A stretch of DNA of 64,000 nucleotides from Caldithrix sp. (GTDB lineage Bacteria; KSB1; UBA2214; DYKH01), in contig DYKH01000005.1 of NCBI GenBank assembly GCA_020722685.1, forward strand, positions 1 through 64,000. Direction: 5' to 3'. This document shows, piece after piece, positions 27,302-36,011 of the stretch. How positions within the stretch are numbered: the first letter of the stretch is position 1; each line of letters opens with the position of its first letter. The translations under genes and the position numbers were made by a program. The notes under the pieces were generated by a model that worked only from the letters and a program-made list of their open reading frames with translations, did not search any database and had not been told where the DNA came from.

Positions 27302-28520
27302 CCAACGAATGCTTACGGACGCGATGGCGCACCAAACAAAAGGACTCTCCGGCCGATGGCGTGGAGTTCTATGGCTACTGACCGTCATTGGAATCGTTGC
27401 GTTTTTCCTTGGCGTGAATGGCCCGGTTCCCTTGCGGGCCTGGCAAACTTACCTGGTGAACATGGTCTTCTTTACCGGCATGGCGCAGGGTATGGTGATC
27501 TTTGCCGCCACCTTGCAAATGACCAAAGCCCAATGGGGCAGACCGGTGAAGCGTCTTGCAGAATTGGCAGCTTATTTCCTGCCGCTTTCACTGGTCTTTT
27601 TGTTGATACTCTACTTCGGTCGGACGATTGTTTTTCCCTGGATCCAGCATCCTATCCCCGAGAAGCAGGCCTGGCTGAACGATTCCTTTTTGTTTGCCAG
27701 AGATTTTCTCGGTCTGCTGGTGCTTGCGGCTCTGAGCTATGCCTTTTTGAAGAACTCCCTCAAACCCGATCTGGCGGCTATTGCAAAGAAGAATTGGGGA
27801 GAGGATCCGCCGGCCAGGCAATCGGCCCTGCAAGGCTCCGGTACGATTGCCACCATCTTGGTTTTGGCCTTTGCCGTCATCTATTCTCTCGTTGCCTTTG
27901 ATCTCATCATGTCCCTTGATCCCCATTGGTACAGCACGCTGTTCGGAGCATATTATTTCATTACCAGTTTTCTGACCGGAATGGCCGGTTTGGTGGTGGT
28001 TTTGGTGGTTGCGCGCAAGCATTTCGGGCTGCATTCCTACATCGGCGCCAAGCAATTTCACGACCTCGGCAAGCTGATATTCGGCTTTACGATTGTCGCT
28101 GGAGATTTCTTCTGGTCGCAATTCCTTGTCATTTGGTTCGGCAATTTACCCGAGGAAACCCAATTCGTGATTCTGAGAATTCGTGAAATGCCTTGGGCAG
28201 TGCTCTCTTATGTGGTACTGTTTGGTGCGTTTGTAATTCCGTTTGTATTGTTGTTGAGTCGGGGAATCAAAAAGAAACCTGCAGCCATGCTGACCATCGC
28301 AACGATGCTGCTGCTTGGCATGTGGCTGGAGAAATTCCTGCTGGTCGTCCCGTCCATCTGGCATGAAGACACATTGCCCTTGGGGGTCAGCGAGGTGCTT
28401 ATCACTTTGGGCTTTCTCTCCATTTTCGTTCTGACCTATGCTTTCGCCATCTCAAGGCACCCCATTTTGCCGGTGGGCGATCCGCTCCTGCAAGAAGACT
28501 TGAAGAGTCAGCATTCATAG
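27291..28520 (+). CDS. actF: Alternative complex III membrane subunit ActF
   Basis: 409 residues from ATG 27291 (GGAGGAG just upstream). Ten transmembrane helices, homologous to ActC but of the ActF type (second quinone-binding-like subunit): RAWQTYLVNMVFFTGMAQG, DLIMSLDPHWYSTLFGAYYF and WFGNLPEETQF. In characterised complexes ActC and ActF are paired across the membrane. No ActE gene lies between actD and actF, unlike Rhodothermus. Confidence 0.92.
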   Translation: MFDNQRMLTDAMAHQTKGLSGRWRGVLWLLTVIGIVAFFLGVNGPVPLRAWQTYLVNMVFFTGMAQGMVIFAATLQMTKAQWGRPVKRLAELAAYFLPLSLVFLLILYFGRTIVFPWIQHPIPEKQAWLNDSFLFARDFLGLLVLAALSYAFLKNSLKPDLAAIAKKNWGEDPPARQSALQGSGTIATILVLAFAVIYSLVAFDLIMSLDPHWYSTLFGAYYFITSFLTGMAGLVVVLVVARKHFGLHSYIGAKQFHDLGKLIFGFTIVAGDFFWSQFLVIWFGNLPEETQFVILRIREMPWAVLSYVVLFGAFVIPFVLLLSRGIKKKPAAMLTIATMLLLGMWLEKFLLVVPSIWHEDTLPLGVSEVLITLGFLSIFVLTYAFAISRHPILPVGDPLLQEDLKSQHS

Positions 28521-28853
28521 AGGACCCCGAGCGCCAGGGAGTGCCGTAGACCTTGCTCGGGTCGGGCGCCTTCCGATTGCAGTCGGTGGTGAGTTGAGAA
28601 CAAGACTTGGACGCTTTTGGGGCCGCTTGCTTGAAAAAAACAGTTGCCATCCTCGACATACGCAAAGAAATTCCCTGAATGACGTTCCGGCTCAATGCTT
28701 GACTCATGGCTGGGGCGGACCAAGCGTTCCAGAGCATCCAAAGTTGTCTCCATCCGGATGTCGAAAGAATTGCTGAACGATATGCCCATCTTTCCCTGGG
28801 CATTGGTTGCTCGCGGGGTAGGTAATTCTCAACGACTCCATAAGGATCAAGCT
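28521..28853. other. Region between actF and the MgtE-like gene
   Basis: About 330 bp. The MgtE frame is open from 28695, so part of it may be coding if an earlier start is used. On the minus strand an open frame (28508-28789) reads SHHRLQSEGARPEQG-like peptide of uncertain meaning; I do not call it a gene. No terminator was found. Confidence 0.35.
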
Positions 28854-29843
28854 GTGGCAGAATCTATTCAATCCGTGCATTTGCACGACCTCGTGTTGGC
28901 GCATGCCCGAAAGGACTTTGTTGCCTTTCGACATTCCATGACCGTGGGAGAGGTATTAGCTGCCATACGCCAACAAGGTGCGACCGACGCCATCATCTAC
29001 TATTACGTGGTCGACGAAAAAGAGCGATTGATCGGCGTTTTGCCGATCCGCCGTCTGCTGAGTGCGGAACCCGGCGTTCAACTCAGGGAGATCATGATTG
29101 GTCGGGTTATCGCCATTCCCCAGAATAGCTCGGTATTGGATGCGTGCGAAGCGTTTGTCCTGCACAAGCTCTTGGCATTTCCTATTATCGACGACCATCG
29201 CCGCATCCTCGGCGTGGTGGACGTCGGCTTGTTTACGGAAGAAATTTTTGACCTGACTGAACGGGAAAAGTCGGAACAGCTTTTCGAAACCCTCGGCTTT
29301 CGAATTTCTCAAGTCAAAGATGCGACCCCAGTGAGGGCCTTCCGGTTTCGCTTCCCGTGGTTATTGACGACGGTCGGCAGCGGGATTTTGTGCGCATTGT
29401 TAACGAGCGCTTTCGAGGTCACGTTAGCGCAGGGACTGATTCTGGTCTTTTTTCTGGCGCTCATTCTGGGACTTGGGGAGAGCGTCAGTATTCAATCCAT
29501 GTCGTTGGCTGTGCAATCCCTGCAAGCACTTCGGCCTACGCTGCGTTGGTATCTCGCGGCCCTGAAGCGAGAGCTGACCGCCGCACTGATGTTGGGTGCC
29601 GGATGTGGCGTGCTGGTGGTGATGATCATCTGGATTTGGCGAGGGATGAGTGTCGAGGCAGTTGTCATCGCTTTGGGGATCATGTTCTCGCTCATCTCGG
29701 CCTGCGTTTATGGTCTCAGTGTTCCGGCCCTCTTGCATGCTTTCAAACTGGATCCCAAAGTAGCCGCCGGTCCGATCACGCTTGCTTGCACAGACCTGAG
29801 CACGCTGTTTCTGTACTTTAGCCTGGCAGGTTTTTTGCTTTAG
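28854..29843 (+). CDS. MgtE-like magnesium transporter lacking the N-domain
   Basis: 330 residues from GTG 28854, chosen because AAGGA (28842-28846) is 7 nt upstream; ATG 28758 and ATG 28782 are in frame. Two CBS domains (about 25-140; LIGVLPIRRLL and RRILGVVDV repeats) are followed by five hydrophobic helices of the MgtE pore domain (LGLGESVSIQSMSLAVQSL, GLSVPALLHAFKLDPKVAAGPI). The usual N-terminal superhelical gating domain (about 130 residues) is missing. The pore segment with conserved P and D is kept, so cation transport is plausible. Confidence 0.8.
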   Translation: MAESIQSVHLHDLVLAHARKDFVAFRHSMTVGEVLAAIRQQGATDAIIYYYVVDEKERLIGVLPIRRLLSAEPGVQLREIMIGRVIAIPQNSSVLDACEAFVLHKLLAFPIIDDHRRILGVVDVGLFTEEIFDLTEREKSEQLFETLGFRISQVKDATPVRAFRFRFPWLLTTVGSGILCALLTSAFEVTLAQGLILVFFLALILGLGESVSIQSMSLAVQSLQALRPTLRWYLAALKRELTAALMLGAGCGVLVVMIIWIWRGMSVEAVVIALGIMFSLISACVYGLSVPALLHAFKLDPKVAAGPITLACTDLSTLFLYFSLAGFLL

Positions 29844-29949
29844 CCGCAACCAGCTAAGAACTGGGCATTTCCTATCACAATTTGGCTGCTTTAGTTACAT
29901 TAATGAAGTTTCATGGCGTTCCTTCTATAAACCACGACGCAGGTGTCAG

Positions 29950-30111
29950 ATGAATCCGATTTTCTCATGGATGTTTTCCGAAAGATTGCGCCGATCATTG
30001 GCGCGGCGCTGTCGCAATTGCAATCATGAACAAATCGTGCCAAAGGATAAAGCAAATGAAACGGTGCCCTGCAAGCACTGTGGAGAGCCTATTCCACCAC
30101 GAACATCATAA
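29950..30111 (+). CDS. Very small zinc-ribbon protein
   Basis: 53 codons from ATG 29950 with AGGTG (29941-29945) upstream. It has two CxxC knuckles (CRNC and CKHC) 21 residues apart in a basic protein, a minimal zinc-ribbon. No family name. It stands alone between the MgtE-like gene and the hexamer repeat region; coding status rests on the motif and a fair ribosome site. Confidence 0.45.
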   Translation: MNPIFSWMFSERLRRSLARRCRNCNHEQIVPKDKANETVPCKHCGEPIPPRTS

Positions 30112-30685
30112 TCAATTATCGGCTTTTTGGGGGATAGTTTTCTCGTGACGAATCACTTGGTGTCCTGCCGGTGGTGTCATTCCGGCGGATGCAGGAAGCT
30201 CCTTTCCAATGCGCGGCAGAGGGAGACCCTACATTCGCAGGGGTGATAAGAGCCTGTGATCTGATAAGAGCCTGTGATCGGTTACGTTTTCTCATCTGTC
30301 AATGTCCAGCCCGGCTGGCATTCCCACATCTCTTGGTCAGTGTAGAGGACCGAAACGGGAATGGATTCCTTACCCGAAAAATTAGCTACCGTTTTACAGA
30401 AATTCTTACGAAATTTAGTCGGCAGGGCGACAGTCGCCGGCAGGGCGATGTTTGACGCTGCCCGTGTAGGTACCCGACTTTTCTTTGGCGGGCTTTGCCG
30501 GACGGGCAGTGGATAGTGGGTAGGTACGATTAGGATTAGGATTAGGATTAGGATTAGGATTACGATTAAGATTATGATTAAGATTAGGACTACGAGTAGG
30601 GGTAGAATCAGGAGTGAGGTTGGGATTGCGGTTAGGAGGAGGTCTTGCAGGGAAAGCGCTGGTCAATGGAAAGGGAGGTGATACC
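30112..30685. other. Gene-free region with hexanucleotide repeat before the second SCO gene
   Basis: About 570 bp with no supported gene. A short duplication GATAAGAGCCTGTGATC occurs twice (30244-30260 and 30261-30277). The hexamer array 30528-30635 dominates its 3' part, ending 50 bp before the SCO start. Confidence 0.6.
30528..30635 (+). repeat. Hexanucleotide tandem array (GATTAG)n
   Basis: Eighteen consecutive 6-nt units in register: five perfect GATTAG, then GATTAC, GATTAA, GATTAT, GATTAA, GATTAG and increasingly divergent GANTAN/GNNTNG units. The gradient from perfect to decayed suggests growth at one end. It sits directly upstream of a SCO-family gene; a shorter array of the same unit on the other strand is at 47934-47970. 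Confidence 0.9.
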
Positions 30686-31273
30686 TTGCGGTTGCAAAAG
30701 ATAAGCTTGGTTTTGGCAGCAATTGCCATCATACTGATCGGTATTTGGCTGATGGTTCGACAAGTGGCCAGTTTTGGTGGAGATCTCCCCGTCTTGGCCC
30801 AGGTGCCCAGTTTTGAATTCATCGAGCGAAGCGGCAGGCCGTTCGGCTTGGAAGACATGAAAGGCGCCATTAGCGTAGTTGATTTCATTTTCACAAGTTG
30901 TCCAGGAGCTTGCCCGGTAATGAGCTCGCACATGGCCAAGTTGTATGGGTTTTATCGGGGCAATCAGAGAGTACGATTTATGTCCGTTTCCGTTGATCCC
31001 GAGAATGATACCTTGGAAGTTCTCGAGCAGTACGCGAAGGAACACGGTGTAAACGACGAGCGATGGCTGTTCTTGCGTGCTCCCATCGAGCGGGTCATTG
31101 AGCTTTCTGTCGACGGTTTCAAGCTGGCGGCGGACAACCTGCCCTCCGGACATTCCACCAAGCTTGTTTTGGTGGATTCTTTGGGAAGAATTCGGGGCTA
31201 TTATGAGGGATTGAGCGACGAATGCGAGGAGGAGATTAAGAGAGACATAAAGAGCCTGATTGCAAACAACTAA
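30686..31273 (+). CDS. SCO1/SenC-family copper chaperone (second copy)
   Basis: 195 residues from TTG 30686, chosen because GGGAGGTGA (30673-30681) is a near-perfect Shine-Dalgarno; starts further upstream run through the repeat array. An N-terminal membrane anchor (LVLAAIAIILIGIWLMV) precedes a thioredoxin fold with TSCPGACPVM (CxxxC copper site) and the ligand histidine in SGHSTKLVLVD. It would mature CuA in the oxidase and may compensate for the interrupted sco1 at 14.5 kb. The two SCO proteins are only distantly alike. Confidence 0.9.
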   Translation: MRLQKISLVLAAIAIILIGIWLMVRQVASFGGDLPVLAQVPSFEFIERSGRPFGLEDMKGAISVVDFIFTSCPGACPVMSSHMAKLYGFYRGNQRVRFMSVSVDPENDTLEVLEQYAKEHGVNDERWLFLRAPIERVIELSVDGFKLAADNLPSGHSTKLVLVDSLGRIRGYYEGLSDECEEEIKRDIKSLIANN

Positions 31274-31428
31274 GTGTAGAAACACCAATCTGCGGTCGGA
31301 CGTGCATCATTAGCCGAAATATTATGTAGTAGGGTTAAAGGGAACGAATTTGCGCTTGGATCTCACTGGCCAAAGCCTGAAGGCCCGCATGCGAACAAAT
31401 TTATAAAGCATTTTTTGAGGAGCTCGTG

Positions 31429-32067
31429 ATGAAAATCCAATCACCGCTGTTTGTAGCCTGCATCTTGTGGCTGGCGGCAAATTGCGCACTGCTGGCGCAA
31501 TCGGAGGGCAAGCAAGGATTGAACGCCTACGTCTCGCCTGACTCTGGGAAGGAAAGCATTTACGTAACGGCTCTAAAGATCGATTTCAAGTTTGCCGGCT
31601 ACGGCACCTACATTCCCGCTGAATATCCCACCTTGACGGAGCTACCCTTAGAGACTGGCGAACGTATTAACTTTGAAAAGATCGCGGAGGCTACTTTCAA
31701 AGCAGTAAGGGTGCAGTGGAAACAGTTTGTCGATGTTTCTGAGCGGCATCAGTATGATAGTGTCGATGAGCAGGGATATCGTCATTGGAGCGACGTGGAG
31801 GTAGTCGCTACGGTGAAGGACTGGGATGGAGAGACCGTCCGTTCACGCCTCGCACGACCGGAGGTCTCGGACGTGTACCTGAGCGGTAAGACCCGCAGAG
31901 GCGATTTCCGTCTGCAGATCGATCAGGAGAACAACAAAACAGTTCACGTGGTTTTTGAGCCGCTGTTTTCCATGGTTTGTGCAAAGGACCCCAGACACGT
32001 CTTTCCAAATGCGTCATGGACCTTTTGCCCGATTTGCGGCGGCAAGCTTAAGAAAACGATGCATTAG
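31429..32067 (+). CDS. Secreted protein with C-terminal zinc-ribbon-like motif, unknown function
   Basis: 212 residues from ATG 31429 (GAGGAG at 31416-31421). An N-terminal signal peptide (LFVACILWLAANCALLAQS) precedes a soluble domain of unknown family and a C-terminal C...H...CPICGGKL region that could bind zinc. The tail resembles short zinc ribbons that label envelope proteins in FCB genomes. It is not linked to its neighbours by overlap. Confidence 0.6.
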   Translation: MKIQSPLFVACILWLAANCALLAQSEGKQGLNAYVSPDSGKESIYVTALKIDFKFAGYGTYIPAEYPTLTELPLETGERINFEKIAEATFKAVRVQWKQFVDVSERHQYDSVDEQGYRHWSDVEVVATVKDWDGETVRSRLARPEVSDVYLSGKTRRGDFRLQIDQENNKTVHVVFEPLFSMVCAKDPRHVFPNASWTFCPICGGKLKKTMH

Positions 32068-32636
32068 GTCGTCGGCAACCACACTCCCGGTTTTTGCGCC
32101 CAATGCGCGACCTCTGATCCAGAGCATTGTTTTTCGCCGGGTGTATTCACCGCATTAATTACCTTGTCTTGGTCAGAGGCTTGGGCCGAAGACGACCCTT
32201 CACGCGGCGCTTGCGTGGAGGGGAGTAGCGGCAACGAGATTGCTCTTGCAAGCAACGACAAATTCGCGCGTCAGGCGCCGAGTTTTCGCTTGACTTTCGT
32301 AAGCAGATTTGGGATATTCTCACTACCGGACACTTTGCAAAAACCACCGAGCTACACGGAGCGTCACGGATTTTGTAGGATCCTTTATCGCAATGGACGA
32401 CCAGACGTTTTTAGTGGCCACAAACTTACGCGGTTCTGAGCGGCCGTCTAAAATTCCATATCCGAACCATCCTCTAAATTGGCCAATATGGTTCTGTCGC
32501 CTTTGGAGAATTGCACGATCAACCTCAATCAACATCAAGAATCCGTGTAATTCCGTGATGATCCGTGCTTGGTTTAAAAGTGTCCGGTAGCAAGGGGATA
32601 TTTGTTCGATGACCGCCATGTAAAGAGGAATCGCCA
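32068..32636. other. Gene-free region containing a 276-bp MITE
   Basis: No gene seen. Most of the interval is the inverted-repeat element 32319-32594. A small AGAGGAATCGCCA ribosome-site region precedes the next gene. Confidence 0.7.
32319..32594. mobile_element. 276-bp MITE with 8-bp target duplication
   Basis: Terminal inverted repeats CTCACTACCGGACACTTT (left) and AAAGTGTCCGGTAGCAAG (right), 16 of 18 positions complementary. Flanked by perfect direct repeats GGGATATT (32311-32318 and 32595-32602). The interior has no open frame of note and contains ATCCGTG-type repeats near the right end (AATCCGTG, TTCCGTG, ATCCGTG at 32550-32577). TIR sequence differs from the 131-bp family, so a different transposase is implied. 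Confidence 0.9.
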
Positions 32637-33161
32637 ATGGGCCAACCCAAATTGTCGGCAAAAGTCTGTTTGATTTCGGCTCTTTGTTACCAAGACCAGT
32701 GCGATGCGGCAAAGGCTCTGGAGTACCTGGTCGCCGCGTTTGGCCCCATTCAGCAAATGAGCTCGGTTTTCGACTTTACCCACACCACCTACTATGAGAA
32801 GGAAATGGGCAGCGCCCTGAAAAAGTTTTTCTGTTGTTTTGAGAATTTGATCGATCCAATGGAATTGGTGGAGGTGAAACTGAAAACCAATGCGATCGAG
32901 GAGCTTCTCAACAAAGAAGGCAAGAGATTAGTGAATATCGATCCGGGTTATCTGGAAGCGCCTAAACTGGTTTTGGCGACGACCAAGAATTTTAGCCACC
33001 GGATTTATCTGGGCAAGGGCATCTACGGCGATGTGCAGTTGTTTTGGCGTCAGGGCCGATTTCAATCCAATCCATGGACCTATCCGGACTATATGGAGTC
33101 AACAAGCGTGGCTTTTTTTACCGAAGTGAGAAAAGGATATTTGCAAAGAGGAGCTCAGTAA
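32637..33161 (+). CDS. DUF4416 family protein
   Basis: 174 residues. The pattern KVCLISALCYQ, FDFTHTTYYEKEMG..L.K.F, NIDPGYLEAPKLVLATTKNFSHRIYLGKGIYGDVQL and TYPDY is the DUF4416 signature, a conserved family of unknown function present in many anaerobic and deep-branching bacteria. The stop TAA is immediately followed by the purM start, so the two genes are likely translated together. Confidence 0.85.
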   Translation: MGQPKLSAKVCLISALCYQDQCDAAKALEYLVAAFGPIQQMSSVFDFTHTTYYEKEMGSALKKFFCCFENLIDPMELVEVKLKTNAIEELLNKEGKRLVNIDPGYLEAPKLVLATTKNFSHRIYLGKGIYGDVQLFWRQGRFQSNPWTYPDYMESTSVAFFTEVRKGYLQRGAQ

Positions 33162-34172
33162 TTGGCGGTGACCTATCATGAAGCCGGCGTGGACTTGGCG
33201 GCTGCAGATGAATCTGCCCAAACCATTGCCCGTTTGGCGAAAACGACATTCAATGAAAACGTGCTCAAAGACGTGGGGCTCTTTGCCGGCTTTTACCGGC
33301 TTGATTTGTCCAAGTATTCTCACCCGATTCTGGTATCCAGCATCGACGGCGTCGGCACCAAGCTGAAAGTCGCCTTCATGATGAATGTTCACGATACTGT
33401 CGGGATGGACTTGGTCAACCATTGCGTCAATGACATCATGACGACAGGCGCCGACCCGCTGTTTTTCCTCGATTACATCGGCACGCAAACGCTTCAACCG
33501 AGTATTGCGGCGCTCATTGTGAGCGGCATGGCCAAGGCTTGTAGAGAAAACCGATGTGCGCTCATCGGCGGGGAAACTGCCGAGATGCCTGGCTTTTACG
33601 CGGCTGGAGAATACGACCTGGCCGGAGCCATCGTGGGGGTGGTGGACAAGGAGAGAATAATCGACGGCAGCCGCATTCGAGCCGGCGATATGCTGATCGG
33701 CCTCCCGTCCAGCGGTCTGCATACCAACGGTTACTCCCTGGCTCGTAAGGTTCTTTTTGAGATGAACGACGTCGGCGTCCACGATTATGACGCCGCATTA
33801 GGATGTAATTGGGGGGAAGCGCTGTTAAAAGTTCATAGAAGCTATTATGCTCCAATTAGCTTGGTGAAAAATTCGCCGGGCCTTGTCGGCATCAGCCATA
33901 TCACGGGAGGCGGAATAGAGGGGAATACCAAGCGCCTTCTCGCAAAAGGCTTGGGATTGCATATTGAATGGGATAACTGGGAGGCGCCGGCCATTTTTCG
34001 GCTGATTCAGAAATATGGCGGCATTTCCGACGAAGAAATGCGCAAGGTGTTTAATTTGGGCATCGGACTCATTTTGGTAGCACGGCCTAGTACCTGCGAT
34101 GAAATGATCGACAAATTGCGTGCAAGTGGAGAGACGCCTAGGGTGGTCGGCTCGGTAATCGAGGCAAGATAA
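33162..34172 (+). CDS. purM: Phosphoribosylformylglycinamidine cyclo-ligase
   Basis: 336 residues from TTG 33162 (GAGGAG upstream, adjacent to the DUF4416 stop). Forms aminoimidazole ribotide in purine synthesis using ATP. Signature elements: YHEAGVDLAAAD, SSIDGVGTKLKVA, GGETAEMPGFY, GLPSSGLHTNGYSLAR and ISHITGGGIEGN. Full length. No other pur genes are nearby. Confidence 0.95.
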   Translation: MAVTYHEAGVDLAAADESAQTIARLAKTTFNENVLKDVGLFAGFYRLDLSKYSHPILVSSIDGVGTKLKVAFMMNVHDTVGMDLVNHCVNDIMTTGADPLFFLDYIGTQTLQPSIAALIVSGMAKACRENRCALIGGETAEMPGFYAAGEYDLAGAIVGVVDKERIIDGSRIRAGDMLIGLPSSGLHTNGYSLARKVLFEMNDVGVHDYDAALGCNWGEALLKVHRSYYAPISLVKNSPGLVGISHITGGGIEGNTKRLLAKGLGLHIEWDNWEAPAIFRLIQKYGGISDEEMRKVFNLGIGLILVARPSTCDEMIDKLRASGETPRVVGSVIEAR

Positions 34173-34187
34173 CAAAGGAGAAATCGT

Positions 34188-35210
34188 ATCAGTAACTCCG
34201 GCGCAAAAATTGCAGTTCTGGGAGCAGGTAGTTGGGGAATTGCCTTGGCTAACCACTGCGACCGACTGGGGCATGAAACTGTTCTGTGGGAATTCGATCC
34301 GCAAATGGCCGCCGAGTTAGCGGCCGAACGAGAACGCAAATCTGTTTTGCCGGGTATCCGAATCAGTTCTTCCGTACAAATCACCAGCGATTTGCAGCAA
34401 GCGGTCGGCCATGCAAGTCTCATGCTCTTGGCTGTTCCTTCCCATCATGTCCGTGACGTACTAAGGAAAATGACCCGCACCCGGATTCCAAGTGATGCGA
34501 TATTGGTGAGTTGTACCAAAGGCATCGAGAATACCACGCTGATGCGGATTTCGGAAATCGTCCGAGACGAGATGCCGGCGTTTGACTTTGACCGTTTTGC
34601 CGTGCTCTCCGGCCCCAGTCACGCCGAGGAAGTGAGCCGGCAGATTCCCACGGCCGTTGTGGTGGCAGCCCAAAGCGAGCCGGTGGCCATCTCCGTGCAA
34701 AGCGCGTTGAATTCTCCGACCTTTCGCCTTTATCGAAGTCCGGATGTTGTCGGCGTCGAGTTGGGCGGTTCCTTGAAAAATGTCATCGCCATTGCCGCCG
34801 GTATATGCGACGGTGCAGGATTTGGGGACAATACCAAAGCAGCCCTGCAGCCGCGCGGTCTGGCAGAAATTGCCCGGTTAGGGCGTAAGCTGAACGCCGA
34901 TCCCATGACCTTTGGCGGCCTCTCAGGCATGGGCGATTTGATCGTCACCTGCATGAGCCGGCATAGCCGAAATCGTTATGTGGGTGAACAGATCGGCAAG
35001 GGGCGCCGGTTGGAAGATATTCTGCAGGAAATGACCATGGTGGCCGAAGGCGTGCGGACTTGCAAGTCAGCCGTCGCTTTGGCGCAGAAGTATAATGTGG
35101 ACATGCCGATCTGTTCGGAAGTCTACCAAGTCCTGTTTGAGGGTAAAGCCCCAATTGAAGCTTTGAACGATCTGATGAATCGGGACGTGAAGCCGGAAGT
35201 TTGGCATTGA
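34188..35210 (+). CDS. gpsA: Glycerol-3-phosphate dehydrogenase [NAD(P)+]
   Basis: About 340 residues. The Rossmann motif IAVLGAGSWGIALA begins at 34209, upstream of any ATG, GTG or TTG in frame, so the start must be non-canonical: ATC 34188 lies 7 nt after AAAGGAG (34174-34180). The rest is a standard GpsA: SCTKGIE, LSGPSHAEEV, GGSLKNVIAIAAGICDGAGFGDNTKAAL with the catalytic lysine, and GLSGMGDLIVTC. It makes sn-glycerol-3-phosphate for phospholipids. It follows purM by 15 nt. A base error in an ATG is an alternative to a true ATC start. Confidence 0.93.
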   Translation: MSNSGAKIAVLGAGSWGIALANHCDRLGHETVLWEFDPQMAAELAAERERKSVLPGIRISSSVQITSDLQQAVGHASLMLLAVPSHHVRDVLRKMTRTRIPSDAILVSCTKGIENTTLMRISEIVRDEMPAFDFDRFAVLSGPSHAEEVSRQIPTAVVVAAQSEPVAISVQSALNSPTFRLYRSPDVVGVELGGSLKNVIAIAAGICDGAGFGDNTKAALQPRGLAEIARLGRKLNADPMTFGGLSGMGDLIVTCMSRHSRNRYVGEQIGKGRRLEDILQEMTMVAEGVRTCKSAVALAQKYNVDMPICSEVYQVLFEGKAPIEALNDLMNRDVKPEVWH

Positions 35211-35391
35211 GTGCTCTAATGCGTAGAAAAGAGCCAGGCTTCGAGCCATTGGATTTCAATTTTCTTAGCGTGGGATGGCATTCGTGCTTGATGCCAAACC
35301 TGATCAGACAAATATTCATCACCTCCTTTTCGGTTTTGGCCTTTTCTGACGGGAAAGATCACATTTCACCAAACATGTGGAGGTTGGTTGT

Positions 35392-35592
35392 ATGATACCT
35401 AAAGAATATACTTGGCTATTGATGAACCCGGAAATTGAAACCCAATATGCGGGAGAATACATAGCTATCATTGGCGAATCCATAGTCGCGCATGGCAAAG
35501 ATCTGCAAAAGGTCTTAGAAGAGTTAGAAAAACATGATGCAGAGGCTTTCATACATAAAGTTCCATCTTCAGATAAGGAACTGGTTGTATGA
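35392..35592 (+). CDS. Small DUF5678-like protein
   Basis: 66 residues from ATG 35392, preceded by GGAGG (35379-35383). The order WLLMNPEIETQYAGEYIAIIGESIVAHGKDLQKVLEEL matches DUF5678, small proteins that pair with retropepsin-like proteases. Its stop overlaps the protease start (ATGA at 35589-35592). Confidence 0.7.
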   Translation: MIPKEYTWLLMNPEIETQYAGEYIAIIGESIVAHGKDLQKVLEELEKHDAEAFIHKVPSSDKELVV

Positions 35593-36011
35593 TTGAATTT
35601 CAGTTTGAGAAGATATATTCAAAAAGACTTGGCCAAATCTTAAAGCCCATTGTTCCCGTTACGATTATTGGAACAAAACGTGGAATAAATGTTTTCATGC
35701 TTCTTGATTCTGGGGCTGATCTCTCTCTGATTCCCTATTCCGCAGGGCAAGCGATAGGATTAGAATTGGATATCAAGGCTCGTGGTGAGGTTCAAGGGAT
35801 TGGAGAAGGAAGCATACCTTACATATTGAGTCAAGTCCGAATCAAAATAGGAGATGTGGAGACGCCGGCCCGAATCGGCTGGGTTTTGATCGAGGATGTT
35901 CCGCTGATTCTAGGCCGACTGGACGTATTTCGTAGCTTTGTTGTAGAATTCAGGGAATTTGAAAATAGGATCTTACTGAAACATCGAAATGAGTTAGTAA
36001 CGGAAGCTTAA
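35589..36011 (+). CDS. Retropepsin-like aspartic protease
   Basis: 140 residues. One half-site of an aspartic protease: FMLLDSGADLSLIP holds the catalytic D-S/T-G triad in the DSGA form, with the following hydrophobic strand, and PLILGRLDVFRSFVVEF is the conserved second loop. It would act as a dimer like retroviral proteases. With the upstream DUF5678 gene it forms a two-gene unit widespread in prokaryotes; the substrate is unknown. Confidence 0.8.
   Translation: MIEFQFEKIYSKRLGQILKPIVPVTIIGTKRGINVFMLLDSGADLSLIPYSAGQAIGLELDIKARGEVQGIGEGSIPYILSQVRIKIGDVETPARIGWVLIEDVPLILGRLDVFRSFVVEFREFENRILLKHRNELVTEA

Noticed and set aside
28402..28803. Minus-strand frames between actF and the MgtE-like gene, suggestive of a transposase tail
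   Set aside because: The peptide similarity is vague, two overlapping frames compete and actF coding covers part of it.
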